Below, in pieces: positions 35,607 to 43,319 of a stretch of 64,000 bases of DNA; positions within the stretch are counted from its first letter, which is position 1; each line of letters begins with the position of its first letter. Origin of the DNA: an uncultured Pelagibacteraceae bacterium (GTDB lineage Bacteria; Pseudomonadota; Alphaproteobacteria; Pelagibacterales; Pelagibacteraceae). Below the pieces are notes generated by a model. The model was not told the DNA's origin. It ran no database searches and saw nothing but the letters and a program-made list of their open reading frames with translations. Position numbers and translations under genes: made by a program. Location of the stretch: positions 1-64,000 of the forward strand of contig CACBIC010000003.1 in NCBI GenBank assembly GCA_902539235.1. Direction: 5' to 3'.

Positions 35607-35810
35607 TTAAATATCTGAACAATTAGATTTATTTATTCTCTTATCAAATGATTTAAGCGCTTCTTTTGAAATGACCCAAACATACGAGCTTTCTTTTAAA
35701 CCATTCTCATCGGCAGCTGTACATCTTTTGCCAAATTTTACTTTGGCCATGTTGCTTCCAGCACAATTAGTCAACATAAGCAACAACATAAAAGTAGATA
35801 ATATTTTCAT
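35607..35810 (-). CDS. Small lipoprotein of unknown function
   Basis: 67 residues. MKILSTFMLLLMLTNCAGSNM is a lipoprotein signal with lipobox Cys16. The short mature part contains KFGKRCTAADENGLKESSYVWV and two more cysteines (Cys30 and one near the C terminus, SNCSDI), which could form a disulfide. No family recognised. It may be cotranscribed with the hydrolase gene 39 bases downstream unless the hairpin between them stops transcription. Confidence 0.6.
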   Translation of the reverse strand: MKILSTFMLLLMLTNCAGSNMAKVKFGKRCTAADENGLKESSYVWVISKEALKSFDKRINKSNCSDI

Positions 35811-35918
35811 GATTAAAATTTAAAGTTAAAGTCTGTGCTTTGCTTGGCATAATTTGGACCAAAAAAAGAAATTGAAACTTTATTGAATAAGATAAACTTT
35901 AGCCTTATGATTGAAATT

Positions 35919-36311
35919 ATGTCCAAAAGCCACATTTATAAATTGAAAGTTTTTGTTGAAGATGTTGACTTTGGTCGAGTGTATTATTCAAGATATCTTC
36001 AGTATATCGAGAGAGCTAGAACGGAGCTAATACACGAAAAATTTGGTCTTACTTTAACTCAATTAATGAACGAGCACGATATTATGTTTGTAGTCAGAAA
36101 CTGTAATATTAAATATGTAAGACAAGCTGTTTTTGAAGATAATTTAAGTATTGAAACAACTATTTTAAAAAAAACTAACGTTAGACTAAATTTGCTTCAA
36201 GAGGTTAAAAGAGATGGGGAAGTTCTTGTTAGCGCAGAAGTAGAACTAGCAGTAGTAGATCGAAGTGGGTCAATAAAAAAACTTCCTAAGGATTTATTTG
36301 TAAAAATTTAA
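35919..36311 (+). CDS. ybgC: YbgC/FadM-type acyl-CoA thioesterase
   Basis: Hot-dog thioesterase, about 130 residues from the ATG at 35919 (MSKSHIYKLKVF). The strand VEDVDFGRVYYSRYLQYIERARTELI carries the catalytic Asp and the YbgC signature; FVVRNCNIKYVRQAVFEDNL follows. Longer starts at 35907 and 35883 are in frame; the chosen one matches the usual YbgC N terminus, with no clear Shine-Dalgarno to settle it. In other bacteria ybgC precedes tolQRAB, but here the Tol genes are not adjacent. Confidence 0.85.
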   Translation: MSKSHIYKLKVFVEDVDFGRVYYSRYLQYIERARTELIHEKFGLTLTQLMNEHDIMFVVRNCNIKYVRQAVFEDNLSIETTILKKTNVRLNLLQEVKRDGEVLVSAEVELAVVDRSGSIKKLPKDLFVKI

Positions 36312-36424
36312 ATTTGGCCAAAAAACGCCTAATATCTGCCTAAATTTTCGTTATAAACTACGTACAACTCAAGTTTGCAAATTCAGCAATACTCACTGAG
36401 TTTAAAATAAACTAAAAAGAAATT

Positions 36425-36547
36425 ATGAGAATCAAACGACTAAAAAAAAACAAGTTAAAGACAAACATTAATAAGAAATTCAAAAAAATCTCTCTTTTCG
36501 AACTTCAAAATAGTCCAAAATTTCTAAATTTTAGAGTTCGAGCATAA
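36425..36547 (+). CDS. Possible 40-residue basic protein
   Basis: In the 312-base gap between ybgC and purE, an ATG at 36425 opens a 40-codon frame (MRIKRLKKNKLKTNIN ... FLNFRVRA) ending TAA at 36547. The product is very basic. An intrinsic terminator follows 22 bases later, so something is transcribed here. The ribosome site is weak (AAAGAAATT), so the transcript may instead be a noncoding RNA. The rest of the gap shows nothing else I can name. Confidence 0.35.
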   Translation: MRIKRLKKNKLKTNINKKFKKISLFELQNSPKFLNFRVRA

Positions 36548-36569
36548 TCTTTCCTCCTAAATAAATCAG

Positions 36570-36598
36570 TGGCTTAATCTAATTAGGCCATTGTTTTT
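36570..36598 (+). terminator. Intrinsic terminator before purE
   Basis: TGGCTTAAT (36570-36578) pairs with ATTAGGCCA (36582-36590) through nine pairs with one G-T wobble and a three-base loop, followed by TTGTTTTTA. It ends transcription of ybgC or of the small gene at 36425, just ahead of the purE start. Confidence 0.8.
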
Positions 36599-36623
36599 AT
36601 TTCAATAATTGCTAAACTAATTT

Positions 36624-37127
36624 GTGAAACGAATTAAAGCCAAAAAAGTTCAGCCTAAAGTAAGTATCATTATTGGATCTCGCAACGATTACTCTACTAT
36701 AGTTGAGGCTGAAAAAATCTTAAAAGAACTCAAAATTAAATTTGATACTAGAGTTGTGTCTGCACACAGAACTCCAAAGAGAATGTATGAGTGGGCAGAA
36801 AATGCACATTTAAGAGGATACAAATGTATAATAGCTGCTGCGGGGGGCAGTGCTTCGCTTCCATCGGTATCGGCTGCAATTTCTGAGTTGCCTACAATAG
36901 GAGTGCCAATTGAAACTAAAAAACTCTTTGGCATAGATTCGATTTTATCCATGGCTTCTTGTCCAAAAGGAGCTCCACTAGCTACTATGCCGATCGGAAA
37001 AGTTGGAGCAGTCAATGCAGCTTTATTGGCAGCTGAAATTATTAGTACATTTGATGATAAAATAAGATTCAATTTATCAAAATGGAAAAGAAAACAAACT
37101 AAATCAGTAAAAATAAAACCTAAATAA
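36624..37127 (+). CDS. purE: N5-carboxyaminoimidazole ribonucleotide mutase
   Basis: 167 residues from a GTG at 36624. IIGSRNDYSTIVEAEKIL and VVSAHRTPKRMYEWAENA hold the substrate-binding and catalytic His; AAAGGSASLPSVSAA and MASCPKGAPLATMPIGKVGAVNAALLA complete the family pattern. Converts N5-CAIR to CAIR in purine synthesis. The usual first residues after the GTG are Lys-rich, so a slightly later start is possible. The adjacent purK begins on the next base. Confidence 0.93.
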   Translation: MKRIKAKKVQPKVSIIIGSRNDYSTIVEAEKILKELKIKFDTRVVSAHRTPKRMYEWAENAHLRGYKCIIAAAGGSASLPSVSAAISELPTIGVPIETKKLFGIDSILSMASCPKGAPLATMPIGKVGAVNAALLAAEIISTFDDKIRFNLSKWKRKQTKSVKIKPK

Positions 37128-38180
37128 ATGTCGAGAGATATAACGCTTGGAATTTTATATAGCGGGCAATTAGAAACTCAGCTTATAAAATCTGCAAAAA
37201 AAATTGGTGGTATTAAAACTGTAGTCCTTACTAATGATAATGATGGGCCCGCAAAACATGTAGCAGATGAATTTATATGCGCTGATTTAAATGATAAAAA
37301 TGTAATTGAAAATTTTATAAAAAAAATAAATATTTGTACTTATGCTTTTGAGAATTTATCTTACGAAATTTTAAAATCTATCGCTGATGTAAAAGAAGTT
37401 CACCCATCACCAAATACTTTAAGAATTGCCCAAAACAGAATATTAGAAAAAAAATTTGCAAATGATCTCGGCATAAAAACTACCGAATGGAAAAGTATAA
37501 AATCATTAGAAGAATTAAAAGAAGGAGTAAAATCTTATGGCAATTGTATATTAAAATCTGTTTCTGGAGGTTATGACGGTAAGCAGCAATATCGATTTAA
37601 GACTTCAGAGGATATCGATAAGAATATAGACTTTAGCAAAGAGTACATTTTAGAAAAATTTCTTAAATTTAAACAAGAAATTTCGGTAGCAGCAACAAAA
37701 TTTAAAGACTCTAAAATTTCAATTTTTGAGCCAACGGAGAATCAACACGCTAACGGCATTTTAAGGCATTCTAAAATACCAGCAAACATAAGCAAAAAAA
37801 TATTTGATGAAGCTCAAGCTGTTACGATAAAGTTTGCAGAGAAACTAAACTATGTAGGAACTTTAAATTTAGAATTTATGATTGATGATGAAGACAATCT
37901 TTATTTTAATGAATACGCGAATAGGGTTCACAATGGGCAGTGGCATTCTGTAAATAGTTATATGCATTCTCAATTCTGTACACATATAAGAGCTGTTTGT
38001 GGATTAGAATTCATTGAAAATAAAAAGATATCAAATGCAGAAATGTTTAATATTATAGGCGATGAGATAGAAAAGTTTAGAGATAAGAAATTTAAAAAAA
38101 ATGAATTCTTTTTTGATTATCTAAAGACAGAGACAAGACCTGGAAGAAAGATGGGACATCTAACCATTTTAAAAGATTAA
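37128..38180 (+). CDS. purK: 5-(Carboxyamino)imidazole ribonucleotide synthase
   Basis: 350-residue ATP-grasp enzyme that makes N5-CAIR from AIR and bicarbonate, the substrate of PurE. N-terminal GILYSGQLETQLIKSAKKIG, ATP-grasp region CILKSVSGGYDGKQQYRF, and FNEYANRVHNGQWHS (the metal/ATP motif that is FNEIAPRPHNSGH in most PurK). The changed EYANRVHNGQW is notable but keeps the Glu and Asn. Begins directly after the purE stop. Confidence 0.9.
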   Translation: MSRDITLGILYSGQLETQLIKSAKKIGGIKTVVLTNDNDGPAKHVADEFICADLNDKNVIENFIKKINICTYAFENLSYEILKSIADVKEVHPSPNTLRIAQNRILEKKFANDLGIKTTEWKSIKSLEELKEGVKSYGNCILKSVSGGYDGKQQYRFKTSEDIDKNIDFSKEYILEKFLKFKQEISVAATKFKDSKISIFEPTENQHANGILRHSKIPANISKKIFDEAQAVTIKFAEKLNYVGTLNLEFMIDDEDNLYFNEYANRVHNGQWHSVNSYMHSQFCTHIRAVCGLEFIENKKISNAEMFNIIGDEIEKFRDKKFKKNEFFFDYLKTETRPGRKMGHLTILKD

Positions 38181-38978
38181 TCATTGAATTGTTATTCTAT
38201 ACATTTTCCTATCACCATTAAAAGCTGTTGCAGCATGGAGAATTGATTTATTAGCCCAAATAGCTATATCTCCTTTTCTCCAACTAAAACTAAAAGAAAA
38301 ATCTTTTTTTGTTTGATGAGAAATTAAAAAATCGATTAATTCTTTCTGATCTGAATTTTCATTAGCAAATCCTACTATATGTCCGGGTGAACAATAAATT
38401 GTTTTTCTTCCTTCAATAGATTGAACCAATCTATGTTCCGATTTTATTTCCTTTGTGTCGCTAGTCCCATGTTCTGCTTCCCTTAAAACTCTAGTTTGGG
38501 CTATTTTTCCTTTAGAAGAAAAAATACCTTTTAAATTTTCAATTTTATATTTTATGTTTTCTGGAAGAGCATCGTACGCGAGAAATTGATTATAAAATAA
38601 TGTATTTCCCTGTCCTTCCTTTGGTACATTAATAGCTTGCAACATAGTATAACTTGGAGGTTTTGATAAATATGAACTGTCGGTATGAGGGCCTTCTCCA
38701 AAACTCATTCCCGTGTCAGTTTTTTTCCTCTCGATGACATAAATGTCTTTGAAGTCTTTATGCGGTTTGAGCATAGGGTACTCAGCAGGTTTACCAAAGT
38801 GTGAGGCAAAACTAATATACTCTTCAGGACTTAAATTTTGATCTTTAAAGAAAAGAACTCCATGTTTATTAAGAAGTTTTTTAATTTCTAGCGTTTGTTC
38901 TTCATTTATATTTTTTAAGTTGGTATTAATATAACAACCAACATTATTTTCTGATAGTTTTAGCGAAAGTTTATTCAT
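38181..38978 (-). CDS. TauD/TfdA-family Fe(II)/2-oxoglutarate dioxygenase
   Basis: 265 residues. Iron ligands: His and Asp in EGPHTDSSYLSKPP, distal His in SILHAATAF, with the 2-oxoglutarate Arg in DRKMYRITIQ. KHGVLFFKDQNLSPEEYISFASHFG is the family N terminus. Members release sulfite from taurine or hydroxylate quaternary amines and acids; the substrate cannot be read. The start overlaps the upstream SRAP gene by 4 bases. Confidence 0.88.
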   Translation of the reverse strand: MNKLSLKLSENNVGCYINTNLKNINEEQTLEIKKLLNKHGVLFFKDQNLSPEEYISFASHFGKPAEYPMLKPHKDFKDIYVIERKKTDTGMSFGEGPHTDSSYLSKPPSYTMLQAINVPKEGQGNTLFYNQFLAYDALPENIKYKIENLKGIFSSKGKIAQTRVLREAEHGTSDTKEIKSEHRLVQSIEGRKTIYCSPGHIVGFANENSDQKELIDFLISHQTKKDFSFSFSWRKGDIAIWANKSILHAATAFNGDRKMYRITIQ

Positions 38979-39607
38979 TCTACAGGATTTATAAGTGCTG
39001 CATCATTTTTAGAGGGATTATTCACATCAGTAGACACCTTGTGAAACTTTAACTTAGGTGCTTTAACAGAGTTTAAAAATTCAACAGCATTGTTGTTTAG
39101 ATTAAAATAATTATTAATTTGAGATTTTGAAATTATTACAGGTTGTCTGTGATGTACTCTTGCATTTTCGTCATTTGCTGCCTCTCGCGTAATGATTGTG
39201 AATTGCCCATTGTTATCATGAATTCCGGCCAAGAAAATTTCTTGATCGTCTGTTCTAGTAAAATAGTGAGGAATTTTTTTTTCACTTACTTTTTGCCACT
39301 CGTAAAAACCTGTAATTGGAATCACTGCTCTTGAATTGACTATTAGTTTTTTAAAACTGACTTTGGTTTCTATTCCCTCTAATCTAGCATTGTGAAGTCT
39401 CCTAAAATCAGGTTTGGCCCACGACGGTAAAATCCCAAACAAAGTCATTTCAAGGTACTTACCGTTAGTAGCAGATTTGATACATGGGTATTTTCCTCCA
39501 GGTGCGCAATTAAAATTATCTTGCTCAAGATCTACATTAATATTTTTTTTAACCAAACCATTAGCTACTAGTAAAGTTTTTTTCTGAACACTATATCTTC
39601 CGCACAT
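38975..39607 (-). CDS. SOS response-associated peptidase (SRAP/YedK)
   Basis: 210 residues. MCGRYSVQ exposes the catalytic Cys2 that links covalently to abasic sites in single-stranded DNA; NARLEGIETKVSFKKLI, VIPITGFYEWQKV with the catalytic Glu, and ARVHHRQPVIIS follow. The usual HxRMPV has become HHRQPV. It protects abasic sites during replication. Cotranscribed with the downstream dioxygenase gene. Confidence 0.9.
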   Translation of the reverse strand: MCGRYSVQKKTLLVANGLVKKNINVDLEQDNFNCAPGGKYPCIKSATNGKYLEMTLFGILPSWAKPDFRRLHNARLEGIETKVSFKKLIVNSRAVIPITGFYEWQKVSEKKIPHYFTRTDDQEIFLAGIHDNNGQFTIITREAANDENARVHHRQPVIISKSQINNYFNLNNNAVEFLNSVKAPKLKFHKVSTDVNNPSKNDAALINPVE

Positions 39608-39609
39608 AA

Positions 39610-39720
39610 TTATTTATTTCTTTTCTCTCTTTTAAGTCTTCTTTTTTCTTTAAAACTCATCTTTGCCTTTTTTTTAAAACTCCTAGCTTTCCACGATTTT
39701 CCATTGTAACGCTTACTCAT
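39610..39720 (-). CDS. Small basic protein coupled to the FAH-family gene
   Basis: 36 residues (MSKRYNGKSWKARSFKKKA then MSFKEKRRLKREKRNK). The ATG overlaps the stop of the upstream hydrolase gene by 8 bases (ATGAGTAA), so it is placed for translational coupling, and it ends 2 bases before the SRAP start codon. The Lys/Arg-rich composition with Trp and Tyr suggests nucleic acid or ribosome binding. No family recognised. Confidence 0.55.
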   Translation of the reverse strand: MSKRYNGKSWKARSFKKKAKMSFKEKRRLKREKRNK

Positions 39721-40549
39721 TTATAACCTCATATTTTTGTTCGCCTAAAAAATCAGCCTTTAGGTGCAATTTATCTCCTGCTTTCAAGAAAATAGGATTA
39801 TCAGATTCAAATAATGTATTTTCACTTGTACCAGTAGTTATAAGGTGTCCAGGATACAACGTAAAAAATTGACTTATATAAGAAATTAAATAATTAAAAT
39901 TAAAAATCATATCTTTTGTATTACCAGTTTGTTTTCTTTCTCCATTTAGATCTAACGAAAAATTAATATTATTAACATCCTCAATTTCATCTTTAGTGAC
40001 CAGATAGGGACCAGCTGGTCCAGCAATACTCTTACCTTTGATCCATTGTCCTCCACGCTCTTTTTGCCAAGATCTTTCTGATATGTCATTTACTATACAA
40101 TAACCAAAAACATAATCTTGAGCATCGCTTTCTCTTATGTATTTACCTTCTTTTGATATTACGACACATATTTCACATTCATAATCCATTTTATTTGCTG
40201 AACTTGGTTTTTTAATTGGATCTTTAGCTCCTTGAATACAGCCTGAGCTTTTATTAAAAACTATAGGCTCTGTTGGCTCTTTAGACTTACTGCCAAAAAT
40301 ATGATTCCGATAATTCAATCCTATTGCTAAAAAATCAATAGGATTATTTACACAACTTCCAATTCTTGTCTTAGAATTAATTTCTTTTAAATTAGATAAA
40401 TCTATTTTTTTAAGTTTGATTAATGTTTCTTCATTTAAAGTTTTAGGATTTAGATCATCAATATAATCAGATAAATCTCTTATTTTGTTGTTTGAGTCTA
40501 AAGCGGCAACAGTTTCTTTACCTAGTTCACCTACTCTCAATAATTTCAT
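39713..40549 (-). CDS. Fumarylacetoacetate hydrolase-family protein
   Basis: 278 residues. The FAH fold is shown by AIGLNYRNHIFGSK, PIVFNKSSGCIQGAKDPI, the metal-ligand strand MDYECEICVVIS, FGYCIVNDISERSWQ, GKSIAGPAGPYLV and TTGTSENTLFES. Family members are acylpyruvate hydrolases, oxaloacetate decarboxylases or hydratases of aromatic breakdown. The absence of other aromatic genes makes acylpyruvate or oxaloacetate roles more likely, but this is inference. Confidence 0.88.
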   Translation of the reverse strand: MKLLRVGELGKETVAALDSNNKIRDLSDYIDDLNPKTLNEETLIKLKKIDLSNLKEINSKTRIGSCVNNPIDFLAIGLNYRNHIFGSKSKEPTEPIVFNKSSGCIQGAKDPIKKPSSANKMDYECEICVVISKEGKYIRESDAQDYVFGYCIVNDISERSWQKERGGQWIKGKSIAGPAGPYLVTKDEIEDVNNINFSLDLNGERKQTGNTKDMIFNFNYLISYISQFFTLYPGHLITTGTSENTLFESDNPIFLKAGDKLHLKADFLGEQKYEVINE

Positions 40550-40573
40550 GAAGTAATTTTAGATAAGAATTAT

Positions 40574-41020
40574 CTATTTTACAAACTCTTTAATGCGCTC
40601 AATCGTAGTTTTTTTCGGACCTTTATATTCAATTGAATAGCTATTCGTCCTATTCAATAAATCTATTCCTTTTGTAAAGATAAAAATAAAAAATATTACA
40701 AAAAAAATTAAAAAGATTTTTACAGGATTAAAATTTTTTTCTTCAAAAACACTTTTCTTCTCTTCTTTTGCAGTATGAAAACTTTTAAAAGTTAAATAAA
40801 CAGCAATTATCAAGCCAATGTGAGCTAAAAATAATGAAGCCCAAGCCGTTGCAAAATTAGCCATACTAAAAACGTACAAGCTAAAAACGGTGGTCCAAAC
40901 TGCCGAGAGAGTCACTAATATTTGTAATCTTACAGTTTTTGGAAGCGATCTCAGGTCATTGGACGAATCGTCAAACATAATATTCGCAGTATTTGTTAAC
41001 CAACTTTTCAATTTTTCCAT
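40574..41020 (-). CDS. Hypothetical three-TM membrane protein
   Basis: 148 residues. An N-terminal amphipathic region (WLTNTANIMFDDSSNDLRSLPKTVR in parts) precedes TM segments near residues 32-52, 58-78 and 100-118. The C terminus is a Lys-rich cytoplasmic tail. I do not recognise a family. It lies between the quinone-reductase-like gene and the FAH gene with gaps of 34 and 24 bases on the same strand. Confidence 0.6.
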   Translation of the reverse strand: MEKLKSWLTNTANIMFDDSSNDLRSLPKTVRLQILVTLSAVWTTVFSLYVFSMANFATAWASLFLAHIGLIIAVYLTFKSFHTAKEEKKSVFEEKNFNPVKIFLIFFVIFFIFIFTKGIDLLNRTNSYSIEYKGPKKTTIERIKEFVK

Positions 41021-41054
41021 AACTTATTTATATACTTTTTGAAAAAAAAATAAA

Positions 41055-41663
41055 TTATTTTAATGTTCTAGCTAATTTTCTTACTCTTTCCATATGTTTA
41101 TTAAAAATTTTCTCTTCCATATTAGGCAACACGGAAAAAAAACGTAAATATTGGCATCGCATTCCGCCTAATTGAAAAACAGATTTTTTGATTCGGCGAT
41201 ATGGAATATTGTCGAAAAAAGAGAAATTAGAATAAGCAAGCATCGGTCCACCGTATGCAATCGCAAGAAGACCCAATTTCCCTTTCATAGCTCCTGGTTT
41301 ACTCCACCCATAATTTTTAAAATACTTATTTCCAGGTATAAGTGATTTGTATTCAAAAAACCAGCGCGGGTGCAAAATCCAATCGACCCATGACTCCGTT
41401 ATACTTGTCAGCCTTAAATTGTGGCATGGACTTATGATAAACATCACATCACTCTTCTCTAATCTTTTTCTATAATCCAAAACTAGTTTAGGTGGAGGGT
41501 TGACATTACGATAGTATGGTAATTGTTCTTTCTCTTCATACAAATTAATTAAATCTATTTCATTGCCAATTTTTTTGGACTCTTCAATGAAAGTATCCCT
41601 TACAGCGCTGCAAAATGAAGTTTTAGTATTGTAATGGCCAAATATAATACAAATTCTTTTCAT
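41055..41663 (-). CDS. NAD(P)H dehydrogenase (quinone)-like flavodoxin-fold protein
   Basis: 202 residues. ICIIFGHYNTKTSFCSAV is the FMN/FAD phosphate-binding opening of the NQO1/MdaB/KefF group; DVMFIISPCHNLRLTSITESWVDWIL and KGKLGLLAIAYGGPM follow the group pattern. It probably performs two-electron reduction of quinones or similar compounds in the cytoplasm. Its ATG shares a base with the stop of a 49-residue gene just upstream. Confidence 0.8.
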   Translation of the reverse strand: MKRICIIFGHYNTKTSFCSAVRDTFIEESKKIGNEIDLINLYEEKEQLPYYRNVNPPPKLVLDYRKRLEKSDVMFIISPCHNLRLTSITESWVDWILHPRWFFEYKSLIPGNKYFKNYGWSKPGAMKGKLGLLAIAYGGPMLAYSNFSFFDNIPYRRIKKSVFQLGGMRCQYLRFFSVLPNMEEKIFNKHMERVRKLARTLK

Positions 41664-41812
41664 TAATCTTTTTTATTTTTAGATGGGAAAAAATATAAAC
41701 CTGAACCAACTCCCACACAAACAGCACTAACAATCATTTTTCCCTCCTGATTAGAATATAAAACAAGCCCTCCAAATATGATTAATAAAATGCCTAAGAT
41801 TTTTTGGTTCAT
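41663..41812 (-). CDS. Small two-helix membrane protein, 49 residues
   Basis: MNQKILGILLIIFGGLVLYS forms one TM helix and MIVSAVCVGVGSGLYFF a second, joined by the short loop NQEGK, with a charged PSKNKKD tail. The TAA overlaps the ATG of the flavodoxin-like gene by one base (TAATG), as expected of a real coupled gene. No family assigned. It could anchor or serve the reductase downstream. Confidence 0.6.
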   Translation of the reverse strand: MNQKILGILLIIFGGLVLYSNQEGKMIVSAVCVGVGSGLYFFPSKNKKD

Positions 41813-41853
41813 ATAACCTTATAAACTTGGAGATTTTTTGATCAAATAATATG

Positions 41854-41951
41854 TTGCAGAGCTGTGAATTATAAATTAAGATTCTTATTACCATAGAGCA
41901 TGGATAAAAAGCTCCCGCGTACTCACGCGGGACACTTTCTGTAAAAAGTGT
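41854..41951 (+). promoter_or_regulatory. Promoter and tandem-hairpin leader of the 64-residue gene
   Basis: TTGCAG (41854) and TAAGAT (41877) are 17 bases apart, a fair promoter. The predicted leader carries two adjacent hairpins: TCCCGCGT/ACGCGGGA (41913-41932), unusually GC-rich here, and ACACTTT/AAAGTGT (41932-41951), which share one base. The strong AAAGGAGG ribosome site follows 19 bases later. The pattern suggests a structured 5' leader with stability or translational control. Confidence 0.5.
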
Positions 41952-41980
41952 TGCAAAGAGGCTGAACAAAAGGAGGTGTA

Positions 41981-42175
41981 ATGATTGGAAGATTTACACA
42001 TTTATTGAAGAGTTTCAGCTTGGCACGCAAGAAAGAGCGACTTCTTCAAGAAATGAACAAAGCGCAAGTAACCCCGAGTGCTTATGACAATGGCAGCGCA
42101 GGTCTAAAATTGTCTGAGGGCAATAGGAAGGGTGAAATAATCGCACATCGAAGAAAACATAATAATTCGTTGTAA
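41981..42175 (+). CDS. Small protein of unknown function with strong ribosome site
   Basis: 64 residues (MIGRFTHLLKSFSLARKKER ... HRRKHNNSL). AAAGGAGG lies 6 bases upstream of the ATG, a structured leader precedes it and a terminator-like hairpin follows, so it is a separate transcription unit with its own controls. It has an amphipathic basic N-terminal helix, a disordered Gly/Ser/Asn middle and a basic end. GC is above the local level. No family recognised; no signal peptide. Confidence 0.6.
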   Translation: MIGRFTHLLKSFSLARKKERLLQEMNKAQVTPSAYDNGSAGLKLSEGNRKGEIIAHRRKHNNSL

Positions 42176-42186
42176 TCTTTTTATGG

Positions 42187-42212
42187 AGAGAGGGATTGTT
42201 TAATCCCTCTCT
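42187..42212 (+). terminator. Hairpin after the 64-residue gene
   Basis: AGAGAGGGATT (42187-42197) pairs perfectly with AATCCCTCTCT (42202-42212) around a GTTT loop. The T run after it is weak (ATCATCTTATATT), but an 11-bp GC-containing stem right after a stop codon and before rlmN is best read as a terminator or transcript-end stabiliser. Confidence 0.65.
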
Positions 42213-42233
42213 ATCATCTTATATTAGCAAGTT

Positions 42234-43319
42234 ATGAAAAGTTTTTTTGATCTCACGTTTAATCAGTTAAAAGAATTTTTAATTGATAAAGTTGGTATTG
42301 CTGAAAAGCAAGCTAAGATGAGATCTCAGCAAATGTTCAATGCTATTTACAAAAAAAATATCAAAAGTTTCGATGAATTAACAACTTTTAGTTTAGATTT
42401 AAGAGAAAAAATAAAAGATTTAATTAGCTTAGAAAGATCTGCGAAAATAATTGAAATTCAAAAATCAAAAAATGATGGAACAATTAAATTTTTATTAGAG
42501 TTAAATAAGGATAAACGACAAACAGAAACAGTTTTAATTCCCAACAAAAGTAAATCTAAATACACAATTTGTCTTTCAGTAAGTGTTGGTTGCTTCCTGA
42601 ACTGCCAGTTCTGTGCTACAGCTCAAATACCTAAAAAACTTGTCAGAAATTTATCCGCTTCAGAGATTATGTCTCAAATAATGATTTGCAAAGAATATTT
42701 AAATGATTGGAAGACAAGTAATAAATTAGTTAAGACACAAGTTTTGATGGGGTCTGGGGATTTTGCCTTAAACGCTGAAAATGTTCGCACTTATATTCAA
42801 AATGCAAAACACAAAGACTCGCTAGATTACGGTAGAACTCGAATTACTGTCTCAAGTGTAGGTCTGGGTAATAAGATAAAAGATTTAAGTGTTATAGAGT
42901 GGGCGGCTAGGGAGCTTGATGTTTATTTTGCTTGGAGTTTACATAATCCTATAAACAAACAAAGGTTAGAGATGATGCCTAACGGTAATTATTCAATAGA
43001 TGATTTAATTCCTAAATTTAAAAAATATTATCAAATAACAAAATTACCAATATTCATAGAGTATGTTGCGTTAGAAAATAATATTACTAAAGAACACGCT
43101 AACGCTTTGGTTTCATTAATGAAAAAAGTACCAAGCAAATTGAATTTGATTGAATATAACCCTTTAGATAATCGAGATTTTAAACCTGCAACACAAGAAA
43201 ATATCGATATTTTTTCTAAAATTATTCAAGATAATGGTTTCTTAGCTTTATTTAGAAAATCAAAAGGTAGAGATATCAATGCCTCTTGTGGTAGCCTAGC
43301 ATTAAAAAGAGTTACTTAA
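42234..43319 (+). CDS. rlmN: 23S rRNA (adenine-C2)-methyltransferase RlmN
   Basis: 361-residue radical-SAM enzyme methylating A2503 of 23S rRNA and A37 of tRNAs. The iron-sulfur motif is CFLNCQFCAT (CxxxCxxC). MLMGSGD-type glycine motif LMGSGDFALN, ISVSSVGLG-like VSSVGLGNKI, and the C-terminal catalytic Cys in DINASCGSLAL match the family. Its TAA shares a base with the next ATG. Confidence 0.95.
   Translation: MKSFFDLTFNQLKEFLIDKVGIAEKQAKMRSQQMFNAIYKKNIKSFDELTTFSLDLREKIKDLISLERSAKIIEIQKSKNDGTIKFLLELNKDKRQTETVLIPNKSKSKYTICLSVSVGCFLNCQFCATAQIPKKLVRNLSASEIMSQIMICKEYLNDWKTSNKLVKTQVLMGSGDFALNAENVRTYIQNAKHKDSLDYGRTRITVSSVGLGNKIKDLSVIEWAARELDVYFAWSLHNPINKQRLEMMPNGNYSIDDLIPKFKKYYQITKLPIFIEYVALENNITKEHANALVSLMKKVPSKLNLIEYNPLDNRDFKPATQENIDIFSKIIQDNGFLALFRKSKGRDINASCGSLALKRVT

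Noticed and set aside
41751-41969. 72-residue reverse frame
   Set aside because: It runs backward through the promoter and hairpin leader of the 64-residue gene and overlaps the better supported 49-residue gene; its length comes from the low stop density of the paired stems.
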